In this document: positions 20,520-30,449 of the stretch, one piece after another | Layout of the letters: every line of letters begins with the position of its first letter | How positions within the stretch are numbered: position 1 is the stretch's first letter | NCBI GenBank assembly: GCA_013339895.1 | Contig: JABACO010000013.1 | Span: forward strand, 7,313,890-7,377,889 | DNA: 64,000 bases | Direction: 5' to 3' | Source: Ephydatia muelleri | Taxonomy: Eukaryota > Porifera > Demospongiae > Spongillida > Spongillidae | Program-made: the position numbers and the translations under genes | The notes under the pieces: generated by a model | Seen by the model: only the letters and a program-made list of their open reading frames with translations | Databases searched by the model: none | What the model was told of the DNA's origin: nothing

Positions 20520-21490
20520 CATTGCAATCTATAATCTAAGAGCCACCGGATAGTGTATGGTTTTAAATACTTTTTTTTAATGCGGACAAGTGTTGTTCAA
20601 CTCCATTTTGAGTTCAGCTACTAGGGAGTTCTGCATGCGCCCTTGATAAATTCAGACGTTCCCTTTTTTCAAATTGCATTCTTTTTATCCAAGCTTGTCT
20701 GTTTCACAGGCAAACAATTAAAATTCCACAGCTAGTTATAAGGTTAGCTATAAATAAACTTGCGATCAAAAAAGGATACAATATTTAAAAAAATCCAAAT
20801 CAAAAAATTAATATAAAAGATAGATACTAGTTCACCTTGCACTGTTCTTAAATTCAGCGTCCTAGCTATTTACATCTGATGTCTGTGAAAGTGTCTCACA
20901 CAGACGCAATAAACATGTGCGTGCGAGTAAATAAAGTTCAATAAACCTTTAATCAATATTGACTACAATGGACAGGATATGGGTTGGATGTTTGCGGCGG
21001 GATCGCTTGAGTATGCGCTGGAAATCAAGGATGGGCTATGGAGTGCGCATGACGTGATAAGGACGAGGAACAGGCTTAATTGGTTGCAGATCAGTCAACC
21101 ACGTGATTTAATCTCTCTTATTCGCATCCTCTCAGTGATGCATTAACGGCTATGTCATTATACCATAGTCATATAGATAGTGTAGTCAAGTGTGGTCTAC
21201 GATGATTCCAAAACTGGATTTGATCAGTTGGATTCTAGATACTGTACAAACATTGAACCTACAAGAAACGAAGTGGAGGATTGTATTCATACATGTAGTG
21301 TTTGATGATCCAATTAAATAATTCAAATTAATATTAATAGTCAGTGAATGAGTCGTACCATAGATAGTATAGTATAGTATACCTATGAATCTCATTATAT
21401 TCTTACTATACTATCTATGGTCGTACAGGCCAAGTATTTAAAAGCTGGCAGGTTGACCTGGCAGGAGGGCTGGCCTTCGCCAGCCTGTTA
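20520..21490. repeat. 0.9-kb repeat, copy 2 of 4
   Basis: Homologous to 18365-19295 throughout, with a small hairpin insertion at about 21358-21420 that the other copies lack. Its peptide-coding part is shifted by small indels. Confidence 0.75.
21358..21420. repeat. 17-bp-arm hairpin with a copied loop
   Basis: CCATAGATAGTATAGTA (21358-21374) pairs with 21404-21420. The loop contains ATACCTATGAATCTCATTAT and continues as ATTCTT, which is identical to about 22031-22057 downstream. Confidence 0.75.
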
Positions 21491-21753
21491 ACTTGATATA
21501 CCCTCTATCCGTTCTAGCAAGGAATAGTGTAAGTTGTCTTTATCCTTTATGAATGTAGTGTATGATTGGTTTAAAGTTAAAGGAAAATCCAACGGGTAAG
21601 TCCCCGGGCTCATTAAAAACGGAAGTGACGAGACATTTTATTATGAAGATATGGCGCAAGTTTGCTCGTGCCCCTTGCACGCACGGCGAGTATTTAACGG
21701 GTCAACTGGCCTGTCTTGCTAGCGGCATCGAAGTTGCTTTCTGATCTGCTTTT

Positions 21754-21905
21754 TATTTTCGACTACAAGCGCAGGTTTGCAATTTTGTAGTATATAATTT
21801 TTGCGAATCCTCAGATAGTAATAACAAATAGCCTTCCCTGAACCAGATCAGATACCAGGTAGAATGGAATAACAAATAGCCTTCCCTGAACCAGATCAGA
21901 TACCA
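21754..21905 (+). repeat. 57-bp direct duplication
   Basis: AATAACAAATAGCCTTCCCT and the next 30 bases (GAACCAGATCAGATACCAGGTAGAATGG) occur twice in a row at about 21810-21866 and 21867-21914, just before the reading frame at 21912. Confidence 0.7.
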
Positions 21906-21911
21906 GGTAGA

Positions 21912-22205
21912 ATGGGCGACACTAAACCCAACTGGGACTTCGCCCATTTAGCTACGTATTTTGCGTCCGAATCATTCGCAGAAGGAGCATGGACACCGCC
22001 AGAAAAGCGGGGACAGAAAGCTGTTGTTAAAGATACCTATGAATCTCATTATATTCTTGATAAATGGGCACTTGGTGTTGTAGTAACCATCAGCGACCCT
22101 CCCGTGTGGACCCAACTCCAGTGGGCAAATGCCGACATTGATGGATACTCGCTAAAGCACCGCGGTTTAACCCATCCGCATGTTCTTCTGGAAGTCCCCT
22201 TCTAG
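21912..22205 (+). CDS. hypothetical 97-aa protein (possible first exon of the unknown gene)
   Basis: Starts MGDTKPNWDFAHLATYFASE and contains EGAWTPPEKRGQKAVVKDTY and ILDKWALGVVVTISDPP. A homologous but broken start (MGDAKL...) lies at about 25160 in block 2, directly before the copy of the unknown C-terminal peptide. This suggests 21912-22205 is the N-terminal part of the same ancestral gene. No domain recognised. The block 2 version stops after 18 codons. Confidence 0.4.
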   Translation: MGDTKPNWDFAHLATYFASESFAEGAWTPPEKRGQKAVVKDTYESHYILDKWALGVVVTISDPPVWTQLQWANADIDGYSLKHRGLTHPHVLLEVPF

Positions 22206-22279
22206 GAAATCTTCAACCATAACCCATTCACCCAACTTGGGTCTCGCTAGTGCTGTCTGAGGTAACTATTACCGGTTGA

Positions 22280-22425
22280 ATATCGCAGTCTACCATACAA
22301 ATCGGCGGGAAGTATGTGCCACTTTGAATGCTGAAGCTTGCAGCAAGATCTTTGGCCTTCTTGTATGTACTGAGGGCTGTTTCCCAGTCACCCTGAGCCC
22401 AAGAGCACGTGTCTTTATAGTACAA
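22280..22425 (-). pseudogene. exon-like minus-strand fragment of unknown origin
   Basis: The minus strand encodes WAQGDWETALSTYKKAKDLA, which has the feel of a TPR-type helix, within a piece absent from block 2. No flanking splice sites can be assigned with confidence. Confidence 0.25.
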
Positions 22426-22486
22426 ATATTATCTACATGTACAATACTGGTACACAAAGAGGGCAGCTGTATGCACCTGACTGAAG

Positions 22487-22601
22487 CAACCTTTCAGCCT
22501 CTAATTCTGCTCGTAATATAAATCTGGATGCTTTCTGGTCATCTTGGACAACTGTGTCATCATTTGTAGTCGCGACATGTGATTGGAATTCCTTGCTAAC
22601 A
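22487..22601 (-). pseudogene. RNPC3: RNPC3 exon, block 1
   Basis: The minus strand encodes KEFQSHVATTNDDTVVQDDQ, KASRFILRAELEAERLLQS and then a GT donor. It corresponds to the inter-RRM acidic linker exon at 26501-26383 (RFISQAELDAGRLPQS in block 2). The exon itself is open, but it is 2 kb away from the other block 1 pieces with unrelated DNA between. Confidence 0.7.
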
Positions 22602-22649
22602 GGTCAAGAGGCATCAAAAATAGCTGCATAGCACATGTGACCATGGCAG

Positions 22650-22990
22650 TACTTTTTATTTGAAATCTGCCCTTTTCATCTCCATTTCCTCACAGCTCAG
22701 CAAACCTTTAGTCCCTCAGGCCTCCAGATCAATGCAGCCTACCCTTATGGCTACCAGCTACAGTGTAAAGGTGACCCCAAATCCATCCTAGTCGATGGGT
22801 AGCTTCTCGCAGAGCAGTATCTCAGTGTCCTTCACTTCGTGACACACTCATCTCTGTGTACTATGGCACACTCATCTCTGCTTGGCTCAATTACCCTTGT
22901 CCCTTTAAAATGTCCTCTGTGTACAGTGGTGATCGACCTTCCTGTGCCCCCTTTTTACCTTCCATTGAAGTGACCCCACCCCCCACACCA
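22650..22990 (+). pseudogene. deleted copy of the esterase last exon
   Basis: Matches 16700-17040: TTTCATCTCCATTTCCTCAC then AGCTCAGCAAACC, CCTCAGGCCTCCAGATCAATG and CTACCCTTATGGCTACCAGC. It has lost about 32 bases after AGCAAACC, has a stop after ILVDG, and carries a short duplication of the TACTATGGCACACTCATCTC type near 22858. Non-functional. Confidence 0.85.
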
Positions 22991-23322
22991 CCCTGACTGT
23001 CTGACTGTTAGTCATTTGTGTGACTTTATGCTAACTTGTACTTGCTGGTGTCATTAGAAGTAGTGAAATCAACGTGCAGTAACAGTGCATGGGTGCCAAG
23101 TTTTATTATTGGTTATTAGTACTATCGTACCTTTTTATACTTATTTTATTTTAATAAACGGCCAGACATTTTTGGGCCACTTCTTTATGTGATCCTTGTA
23201 GTTATTCAAGTTGGCTCGTGATTTTTTTGCAACTTTAATTTCATCATGTCCCGCAACAGGATCACATTTGGCACAAAATCAAAAATCAGTTAAGGTTATG
23301 CTCTTTTCTGTGTGTACAGTAT

Positions 23323-23328
23323 TTTATT
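23323..23328 (-). terminator. polyadenylation signal of sushi gene copy 2
   Basis: AATAAA on the minus strand, 70 bases after the stop codon of exon 2, in sequence conserved with copy 1. Confidence 0.6.
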
Positions 23329-23397
23329 TGTAACGTAACGTTTATTGCAATAAATTCCCGTTTTCCAGGCATGGCCAGTGTAGATGAATGAAGTTGA

Positions 23398-24081
23398 TCA
23401 GTGTCTGTGTGGGAAAGGTCGTACTCATATTACATGTATGTTTCTTCCATGCATGCTGAATCCACATATAGTCATGCATACCGTCCAAATGTGCTCATGC
23501 TGTGCTCACCTATAAAACCTGCTGCGCTTGCATTGTGGGGTACGGTAGGACCAGTGATACTTCCTGTGGGATCCGACACACTTATTCCACTTTACTCCAT
23601 GAAGTGCATATCCTTTGTGGCAATAGTAGCTAAGAATGTGGCCATTCAATTTCACACCACCATACTTGGGAAGGTGTGGCTTGCCACATTTACTTTTCAG
23701 GGGTTTGTTGGTGCAGCTATTACCAGCACTTGGTGCTCCACTCTGCTGGTCTTTACCTCCGTCCGTTGCTCCACTGATGGTGTCAGTTGAAGTGTCCACC
23801 CCAGTACTTCCACCAGCTGGATCATCAAACTCCACATCTGCAGATCTTCGTTTCATACCCTCTTCCTCCTGATCTTCCACCTCTTCATAATCATAATCAT
23901 CACCACCATCATCATCATCATCATTGTCTTCATCATTGTCATCTTCATCGTCATACTGTGGTTCATCTTGCTGGGTGCTATCCTCATATTCATTGAAGTT
24001 CTCTCTGGAAGCTTCTGGAGCACAGTGAACCAAACCGACCATCAGAGCGGCCAAAAGGACACAAAGACATCCAGCTCTCAT
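23398..24081 (-). CDS. secreted acidic protein with one sushi/CCP domain, copy 2
   Basis: Exon 1 is 24081-23510 and exon 2 starts at 23404, with the stop at 23400-23398, for 192 aa. It has the same order as copy 1: signal peptide (MRAGCLCVLLAALMVGLVHC), acidic tract, KRRSADVEF dibasic site, Gly/Thr linker and C-terminal sushi domain with all cysteines kept. The acidic tract is shorter than in copy 1 (about 14 residues fewer) and contains Tyr residues (DYDYEEVED). Substitutions such as ALHGAK to ALHGVK are conservative. The open frame, splice sites, TATA box and poly(A) signal are all intact, so it is likely expressed. Confidence 0.82.
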
Positions 24082-24247
24082 TTCTTAAGCAATGTATTTG
24101 TGCAGCTGATAGAGATGCTGGATTGTGTTTCCTTATATATTGTACATTGGGACACTAAGTGCGCAAGTCCACATGTGTGTTTTGTCTTCACTGTCTATAA
24201 CTATGGGAATGGTTCAGTTCTAATTCTGTCTTTCAACCTGTGCTGTT

Positions 24248-25090
24248 TGCATACTTTTTTTTTATTAATGCGGACAAGTGTCATTCAACTCCATCTTGAG
24301 TTCAGCTAATTGCGAGTTCTGCATGCGCCTATGATCGATTCCTACGTTGTTTTTTAATTGTATTCTTTTTATCCAAGCTTGTCTGTTGCTATAGGCAAAC
24401 AATTAAAATTCCGCAGATGGTTAGCTATAAATAGACTTGCGCTCAAAAGACAGCCAGCAGTAAGCAAGGACACAATAAAAAAAATTAAAAAAAATCCACA
24501 TCAAAAAAATAACAAAAAGATAGATACTAGTTCTCCTTGCACTGTTCCTAAATTCAGCGTCCTAGCTACTTACATCTGATGTCTGTGAAAGTGTCTACAC
24601 ACAGACGCAATAAACAGGTTTCCATATGCGAGGAAATAAAGTTTAATATTAATATTGACTACAATGGACAGGATATGGGTTGGATGTTTGCGGCGGGATC
24701 GCTTGTGTATGTGCTGGAAATCAAGGATGGGCTATGGTGTGCGAATGACATGCGAGACAGGCTTAATTGGTTGCAATCAGATCAGTCAACCTCGTGATTT
24801 AATCTCATCCCTGTGGTTCCTCTCAGTGATGCATTAACAGCTATGTGATTACCATAGTCGTAGATAGTGTAGTCAAATGGTCTACGATGTTTCCAAAACT
24901 GGATTTGATCAGTTGGATTCTAGATACTGTGCAAACATTGAGTTGACAACTAACCTACAAGAAACGAAGTGGAGGATTAAATTCATACACGTGTGTTGAT
25001 CCAAATAGTTCAAATCAATCGTGACAGGCCAAGCATTTAAGACCGACCTGGCAGGTTGACCTAGCAGGAGGGCTGGTCTTCGGCAGCCCT
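24248..25090. repeat. 0.9-kb repeat, copy 3 of 4
   Basis: Homologous to copies 1, 2 and 4. The plus-strand frame 24579-24797 encodes QVSICEEIKFNINIDYNGQD, GWMFAAGSLVYVLEIKDGLW and RDRLNWLQSDQSTS. It is the longest open version of the shared peptide, but whether it is coding cannot be told from three near-identical copies. Confidence 0.7.
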
Positions 25091-25159
25091 ATTAATATAT
25101 AAGTGACATGAATACCCTCTATCAGTGATAATAAATAGCCAGATCAGATACCGTTAGAA

Positions 25160-25544
25160 TGGGCGACGCTAAACTTCGCGTTCTCACCAAGTGTAGCTAC
25201 GTCTTTTGCGTCTAAATCATTCGCAGAAGGAGCATCACGACGTACCTACAAGGCGATGAGATGAGAAGAAAGCTGTTGTCAAAGACTATAAAGACATGCT
25301 CGTTGGTATGGGGCTGTTTTTCTTGAGCTATCAGTGCACCGATGTGTGTCGGTCACTTGGAATCGTCGATAAACGACCCGACATGTCTCAAATATATTGT
25401 TTCATGAACAGCGAGTTTGGGCGCCTTGTCCAAATGGCCACGACCTACTTTCCTAAGGAGAAGTTTGAAAGTCTACCTCCTCAGATGAAACAAGCCATTC
25501 GGGACGTGCTGATGAAGACTTTCCGACCACACAACATGTATTAA
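25160..25544 (+). pseudogene. decayed unknown gene, copy 2
   Basis: The frame 25296-25544 encodes MSQIYCFMNSEFGRLVQMAT, TYFPKEKFESLPPQMKQ and AIRDVLMKTFRPHNMY followed by a stop, matching and extending the copy at 19321-19820. The upstream half (from MGDAKL at about 25160) is out of frame and much shorter than in block 1, with a deletion that joins the N-terminal and C-terminal parts. Confidence 0.45.
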
Positions 25545-25771
25545 CTGCACAGTGCATTGTCGTGTCGTATGTGTCGGTATTGTCGTACACCCCAACATTT
25601 GTTCTTGATTGTGTAACACTTTTGTATGCATTTTTGCCTACCTAGAATACATTTGTATCCCTTGCAGCAATGCTGTTTGCGCATGTTGACCATTGATTCA
25701 TAGTGCTTTAAAACACAAAAGATGAATTAAAACAATACACATGGTTTGGCAACCTTCACATCACACAATCG

Positions 25772-26501
25772 AGACATCAGTCTCCCTGGCCTTAGTCGTT
25801 CTTGAAAACTCTGCAAGACAATCGTACACAAATCCAGGCATGAAAATTGATGAAACATCTATAGCACAGATTACCACAACTAATGGCTTTCCCCAAAGCC
25901 CGTAGCCATTCACATCTTCTCTGGCCTGACACGCCTCCTGTTCACTGGGCAACCCAATGAAGGCTTGACCCTTTAACCTTCCAGATTGCATTACTCAAAT
26001 GTCAAATCTGAAACATACACACACACACACACACACATATAATTATATATATATCCATCTCTATGTATTATGGAGGACCAGTCTACGTATCGTCCAAATA
26101 TATACTCCAAGTCCTATCATCCAAAAGACAGACAGCTGCACATGTGGCCGTCGTGATTGGGGGGTTCCCCTACCTTCTCTGTCACATTCTTGGCCAGGTT
26201 TTTGACATACAGCCTCATAGATGGCTCTTCTGGTGTGAAGCCTTTGAACACACTCATCTTCCAGCTCTGGAATAGAAGAATTAATGCAACACCAAGTGCC
26301 CATCTATCAAGAATATAATGAGTTCATTGGTATTCAAATATTATCTGCAATACTGGTACACAAAGAGGGCAGTTGTATGTACCTGACTGAGGCAACCTTC
26401 CAGCATCTAATTCTGCTTGTGATATAAATCTGGATGCTTTCTTGTCATCTTGGACAACTGTGTCATCATTTGTAGTCACGACATATGATTGAAATTCCTT
26501 G
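25772..26501 (-). pseudogene. RNPC3: RNPC3 (U11/U12 65K) pseudogene pieces, block 2
   Basis: Exon a (26501-26383) encodes the linker ending RFISQAELDAGRLPQS. Exon b (26266-26174) encodes MSVFKGFTPEEPSMRLYVKN and LAKNVTEK (RNP2 region). Exon c (25993-25875) encodes MQSGRLKGQAFIGLPSEQEA and NGYGLWGKPLVV (RNP1 KGQAFIGL). A last exon at about 25821-25772 encodes FSRTTKARETDVSIV and a stop. This is the C-terminal RRM of RNPC3, which in the family reads RMKGQAFIGLP...NGY.LFGKPMVV. Compared with block 1, exon b has lost two bases before ATGAGTGTG, which shifts the frame. The exon between b and c, which should carry the middle of the RRM, is missing in both blocks. Both copies are therefore pseudogenes, and the functional gene is elsewhere. 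Confidence 0.85.
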
Positions 26502-26559
26502 CTAACAGGTCAAAAGGCATCAAAAATAGCTGCATAGCACATGTGACCATGGTATTAGT

Positions 26560-26660
26560 TTTCATTTGCAGAAATCTGCCCTTTTCATCTCCATTTCCTC
26601 ACAGCTTAGCAAACCTTTAGTCCCTCAGGCCTCCAGATCAATGCAGCCTACCCTTATTTA
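26560..26660 (+). pseudogene. scrap of the esterase last exon
   Basis: Contains TTTCATCTCCATTTCCTCAC, AGCTTAGCAAACC, CCTCAGGCCTCCAGATCAATG and CAGCCTACCCTTAT, then jumps to TTTAAATAAACAGCCAGGCA of the 3' flank. About 500 bases of the exon and 3' UTR are deleted relative to 16725-17200. Confidence 0.8.
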
Positions 26661-26833
26661 AATAAACAGCCAGGCATTTTGGGGACACTTTTTTATGTGA
26701 CCCTTATAGGTATTCGAGTTGGCTCATGATTTTTTTGCAACTTTAATTTCATCATGTCTTGCAACAGGATCACTTTTGGCACAAAATCAAAAATCTGTTA
26801 AGAAGGTTATGCGCTTTTCTGTGCGTACAGTAT

Positions 26834-26839
26834 TTTATT
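26834..26839 (-). terminator. polyadenylation signal of sushi gene copy 3
   Basis: AATAAA on the minus strand at the conserved distance after the stop codon. Confidence 0.6.
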
Positions 26840-26908
26840 TGTAACGTAACGTTTATCACAATAAATTCCCGTTTTCCAGACATGGCCAGTGTAGATGAAT
26901 GAAGTTGA

Positions 26909-27574
26909 TCAGTGTCTGTGTGGGAAAGGTTGTACTCATATTACATGTATGTTTCTTCCATGCATGCTGAATCCACATATAGTCATGCATGCCGTCCAAA
27001 TGTGCTCATGCTGTGCTCACCTGTAAAACCTGCTGCGCTTGCATTGTGGGGTACGGTAGGACCAGTGATACTTCCTGTGGGATGCGACACACTTGTTCCA
27101 CTTTGCTCCATGAAGTGCATATCCTTTGTGGCAATAGTAGCTGAGAATGTGGCCATTCAATTTCACTCCACCATACTTGGGAAGGTGTGGCTTGCCACAT
27201 TTACTTTTCAGGGGTTTGTTGGTGCAGCTATTACCAGCACTTGGTGCTCCACCCTGCTTGTCTTTACCTCCGTCCGTTACTCCACTCATGGTGTCAGTTG
27301 AAGTGCCCACCCCAGTACTTCCACCAGCTGGATCATCAAACTCCACATCTGCAGATCTTCGTTTCATACCCTCTTCCTCCTGATCTTCCACCTCATCACC
27401 ACCATCATCACCACCATCTTCTTCATCATTGTCATCTTCATCGTCATACAGTGGTTCATCTTGCTGGGTGCTATCCGCATATTCATTGAAGTTCTCTCTG
27501 GCAGCTTCTGGAGCACAGTGGACCAAACCAACCATCAGAGCAGCCAAAAGGACACAAAGACATCCAGCTCTCAT
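26909..27574 (-). CDS. secreted acidic protein with one sushi/CCP domain, copy 3
   Basis: Exon 1 is 27574-27021 (the donor CAG|GTGAGC is a perfect consensus) and exon 2 starts at 26915 with the stop at 26911-26909, for 186 aa. It is the shortest acidic tract of the three (DDEDDNDEEDGGDDGGDEVE). The sushi domain is unchanged except for KCVAS in place of KCVGS. The 5' end also keeps a TATA box at about 27633. The tandem family thus varies mainly in the length of the Asp/Glu tract. Confidence 0.82.
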
Positions 27575-27864
27575 TTCTCAAGCAATGTATTTGTGCAGCT
27601 GAAAGAGATGCTGGATGGTTTGGATTGTGCTTCCTTATATACTGATGGTAAGGTGTAGTTTGGGACACTAAGTGTGCAAGTCCACTTGTGTGTTTTGTCT
27701 TCACAATCTACTTTATATGAATGTATTTGGACTGGATGTGAATGGTTCAGTTATGATTTTGTCTTTCAAACTGTGCTGTTTGCATGCAGCTTCAGATTGA
27801 GAAAAGAAAGGAGTAGGATGGTTAAGATTACGTGTGGGGATCCGTTGAGATGGGTCAACTTCAA

Positions 27865-28560
27865 AATACCTTTTTTTAATGCGGACAAGTGTTGTTCAAC
27901 TCAATCTTGAGTTCAGCTAATAGGGAGTTCTGCATGCGCCCTTGATCGATTCCTACATTATCTTTTTTTTTTAATTGTATTCTTTTTATCCCAAGCTTGT
28001 CTGTTTCACAGGCAAGCAATTAAAATTCCGTATGCTCAAAAGACAGCAACAAGGATACAATTTGAAAATAAAATCCACATCAAAAAAATAACATAAAAGG
28101 ATAGATACTAGTTCTCCTTGCGCTGTTCTTAAATTCAACGTCCTAGCTACTTACATCTGATGTGACTACACACAGACGCAATAAACAGGTTTCCATATGC
28201 GAGGAAAAAAAGTTCAATTAACCTTTAATCAATATTGACTACAATGGACAGGATATAGGTTGAGTGTTTGCGGCGGGATCGCTTGAGTATGCGCTGGAAA
28301 TCAAGGATGGGCTACGGAGCGCGTATGACATGAATGGAGACGAGGGGGCAGGCTTGGTTGCATTCAGGTCAGTCAACCACGTGATTTAATCACTCTTATT
28401 CCCAATTCCTGTTCCTCTCTCAGTGATGCATTAACCAGGAAATGGCTACTTGATTACCACAGATAGGTGTGGTCTACGATGTTTCCATTTGATCAGTTGG
28501 ATTCCTATACCTACAAGAAACGAAGGGGATGATTAAATCCATACATGTAGTGTATGATAA
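27865..28560. repeat. 0.9-kb repeat, copy 4 of 4
   Basis: Shortened copy that ends the triplication. The shared peptide has a stop (GGTTGAGTG at about 28258). Homology stops near CATACATGTAGTGTATGATA at 28540-28560. Confidence 0.7.
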
Positions 28561-29395
28561 TAATATGCACATGGCATACGAATAACTCGGCATACCAGTG
28601 GAGAAATGAGCGGTCACTAAAGTTGTAAAAGTTACTTTTTTTTTTTGGTTTTTTAGATTCCATCACATGATTTCTGTTGTGCATATTTCGAAAGACATAA
28701 TATTATTTATTTTTGTGAATTATCCGTGATCCATTTGTATGAAATATTCTAGAGTACAGGCTATTAATAATGTACATGTACAGCAAAAACCTATACTTGA
28801 TAATTACTAACTATTCCATGATGATACTTCACTGCAGCAACGGAATCTTGATTCAATCCTCTGTCTTAGATTTTAAAAAGAAAATACCCCCTTTATATTG
28901 AAAGTTTTGGTTCCTGGAGGCAAAATAGTGCTTTCCGTAGACAAGTACGTTTTTCTGACCTAATTACAGTATTCCACCAGCTATAAATGTTGGATTTTTC
29001 ACTTGCGGCAACTACCGTTATACACCAGTGTATTTTACTGTGGTGGAAACATATTATTTACGTTAAACCTGTCGGTTCCTGGAGGATTTATATTATAATG
29101 GTCATTGGATGCCATATGTGGCTCTATTCTTGTAACACCCTTGCTCTTTCCCCGGCCCCATTTGGAAAAATTAATAAACATCACGTTGACGTTAATTTCA
29201 TTATTTGACACAAATAACAATAACAGCTCACTTTATAATTTCTGCAAGATATTTAAAACTAACACCTCAAGTCACTTTTTTTTTCATATACAAGGTCAGT
29301 TACTATAGTACTGTGTGCGTACCGACGTTTATGCATGTATGCCTATACATGTAAGAAGGCTTGTACATGCATACTTACTACCCACCACCAGTATT
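28561..29395. other. no gene recognised
   Basis: AT-rich. A TTTTGGTTCCTGGAGG-type motif occurs twice (about 28905 and 29069). Short frames only. Confidence 0.5.
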
Positions 29396-29472
29396 GCATA
29401 CTGATGCGTGCGTTGACATACAAATACACTTGCCGCAAGTGTATTTGTATGTCAACGCACGCATCAGTATGC
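29396..29472. repeat. perfect 77-bp palindrome (38-bp arms, 1-bp centre)
   Basis: 29396-29433 (GCATACTGATGCGTGCGTTG...) is exactly the reverse complement of 29435-29472. No mismatch was found on reading both arms. Confidence 0.92.
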
Positions 29473-29545
29473 GCTTGTCTACATGTGAGTGTGTGTATAT
29501 GCGTGTGGCACACTCATATACACACACTCACATGTAGACAAGCGC
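29471..29545. repeat. 75-bp palindrome (37-bp arms, one mismatch), abutting the previous one
   Basis: 29471-29507 (GCGCTTGTCTACATGTGAGT...) is the reverse complement of 29509-29545 apart from one pair (C at 29502). It overlaps the previous palindrome by 2 bases. Confidence 0.92.
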
Positions 29546-30182
29546 AAGCTTTCAATCCGCCCTTTGTGACACGCACATACACACGCATGCACACGCGCAT
29601 ACATGCATACCACGCACCCACACATTGACAAGGCTTTTGGAGAAGGGCGTCCGGATATGGGAAGGCATGGTATTGTGTATTAGACCTAAGCCTGGAAACA
29701 CGGGGTACACTGGCATGCATACGTTGGGGCATACGATTAGAGTGTGCGAGGGGGGAGAGGCCGGGGGAGGGAGACAAAGTTGTAGGCATGCAGCTACATG
29801 TATACATAAATAGAGCCATGTGCATGTGTGTGTGGTAGAGATATGCAGATCTTATACTCGTAGGCTTTTCTAAGAGTGCCTGCGACCTTTTGCTGAGCTC
29901 AGTTGCTTTCCAATTACCACTGGGGTTTTAAGATCAATGCAATTATGAAATGTGGTACTCTGGGTGTCTACTGTTTGATTGGCAGTGTGAAAAAAAATCA
30001 TTGTGAGCTTCAAGGACAAAGTAGAGGTGGTTAGTTAATCTTCCCCCTTGTCCTGTAAAACAGGGTCGGTTACTTGCTATGCACAATCATCTGTGTAACT
30101 TGTTTGTGGAGTTCTGCCATCATGCCCACCTTGGAGTGAGGGTAGATTCGGGCAGCGGTCTACACCTGACCTAAGCCATGGG
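29546..30182. other. CA-rich and intergenic, no gene recognised
   Basis: Begins with purine-pyrimidine alternating ACACGCATGC-type sequence (to about 29625), then unremarkable sequence. Confidence 0.5.
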
Positions 30183-30335
30183 TTGTGGGTATGATGGACC
30201 ATTGCTAGAAGATAGTAAGAAAAAAACATTTCATCTCACACATTACATAACTAAAATTGGAATAACTTACAATGATTTCTCTGTAGCCACATGTTTTGGT
30301 TGTAGATCTGATGGACCATTGTTAGAAGAATGATC
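30183..30335 (-). repeat. exon-like tandem repeat, downstream part
   Basis: One full and one partial unit of the repeat described at 31260-31700, lying on the far side of the nuclease ORF. On the minus strand it reads CAATGGTCCATCAGATCTAC onward to a GTAAGT donor. The acceptor here is CTAA instead of CTAG. Confidence 0.65.
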
Positions 30336-30449
30336 AACCATTGTAATATACAAGAGAATACACGAAATATAAACATGTATGAATAATAACTACCAATATT
30401 AATATAAAATCAAAAGAAAAAGAACAAAGAAAAAAAAAAAAAAACAAAG

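Larger units (their letters stand above)
16640..28560. repeat. unequal segmental triplication
   Basis: Three blocks repeat the same order. Block 1 (about 16640-22620): esterase last exon, secreted sushi gene, 0.9-kb repeat, unknown gene, RNPC3 pieces, with an extra internal copy of the 0.9-kb repeat and an unrelated 21.5-22.2 kb insert. Block 2 (about 22650-26530): deleted esterase exon, sushi gene, 0.9-kb repeat, unknown gene, RNPC3 pieces. Block 3 (about 26560-28560): esterase exon scrap, sushi gene, 0.9-kb repeat, then the homology stops. By eye the blocks are about 90-95 percent identical in the sushi gene. The copies have lost different parts, so the original block must be inferred from all three. 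Confidence 0.85.

Noticed and set aside
24579-24797. Confident gene call for the peptide shared by the 0.9-kb repeats
   Set aside because: All copies are young and similar, so an open frame in two of four is not evidence of coding; one copy has a stop and another is frameshifted.
19321-25544. START lipid-binding domain for the decayed unknown gene
   Set aside because: Only a weak resemblance in the last 60 residues; the core motifs of a START domain could not be identified.
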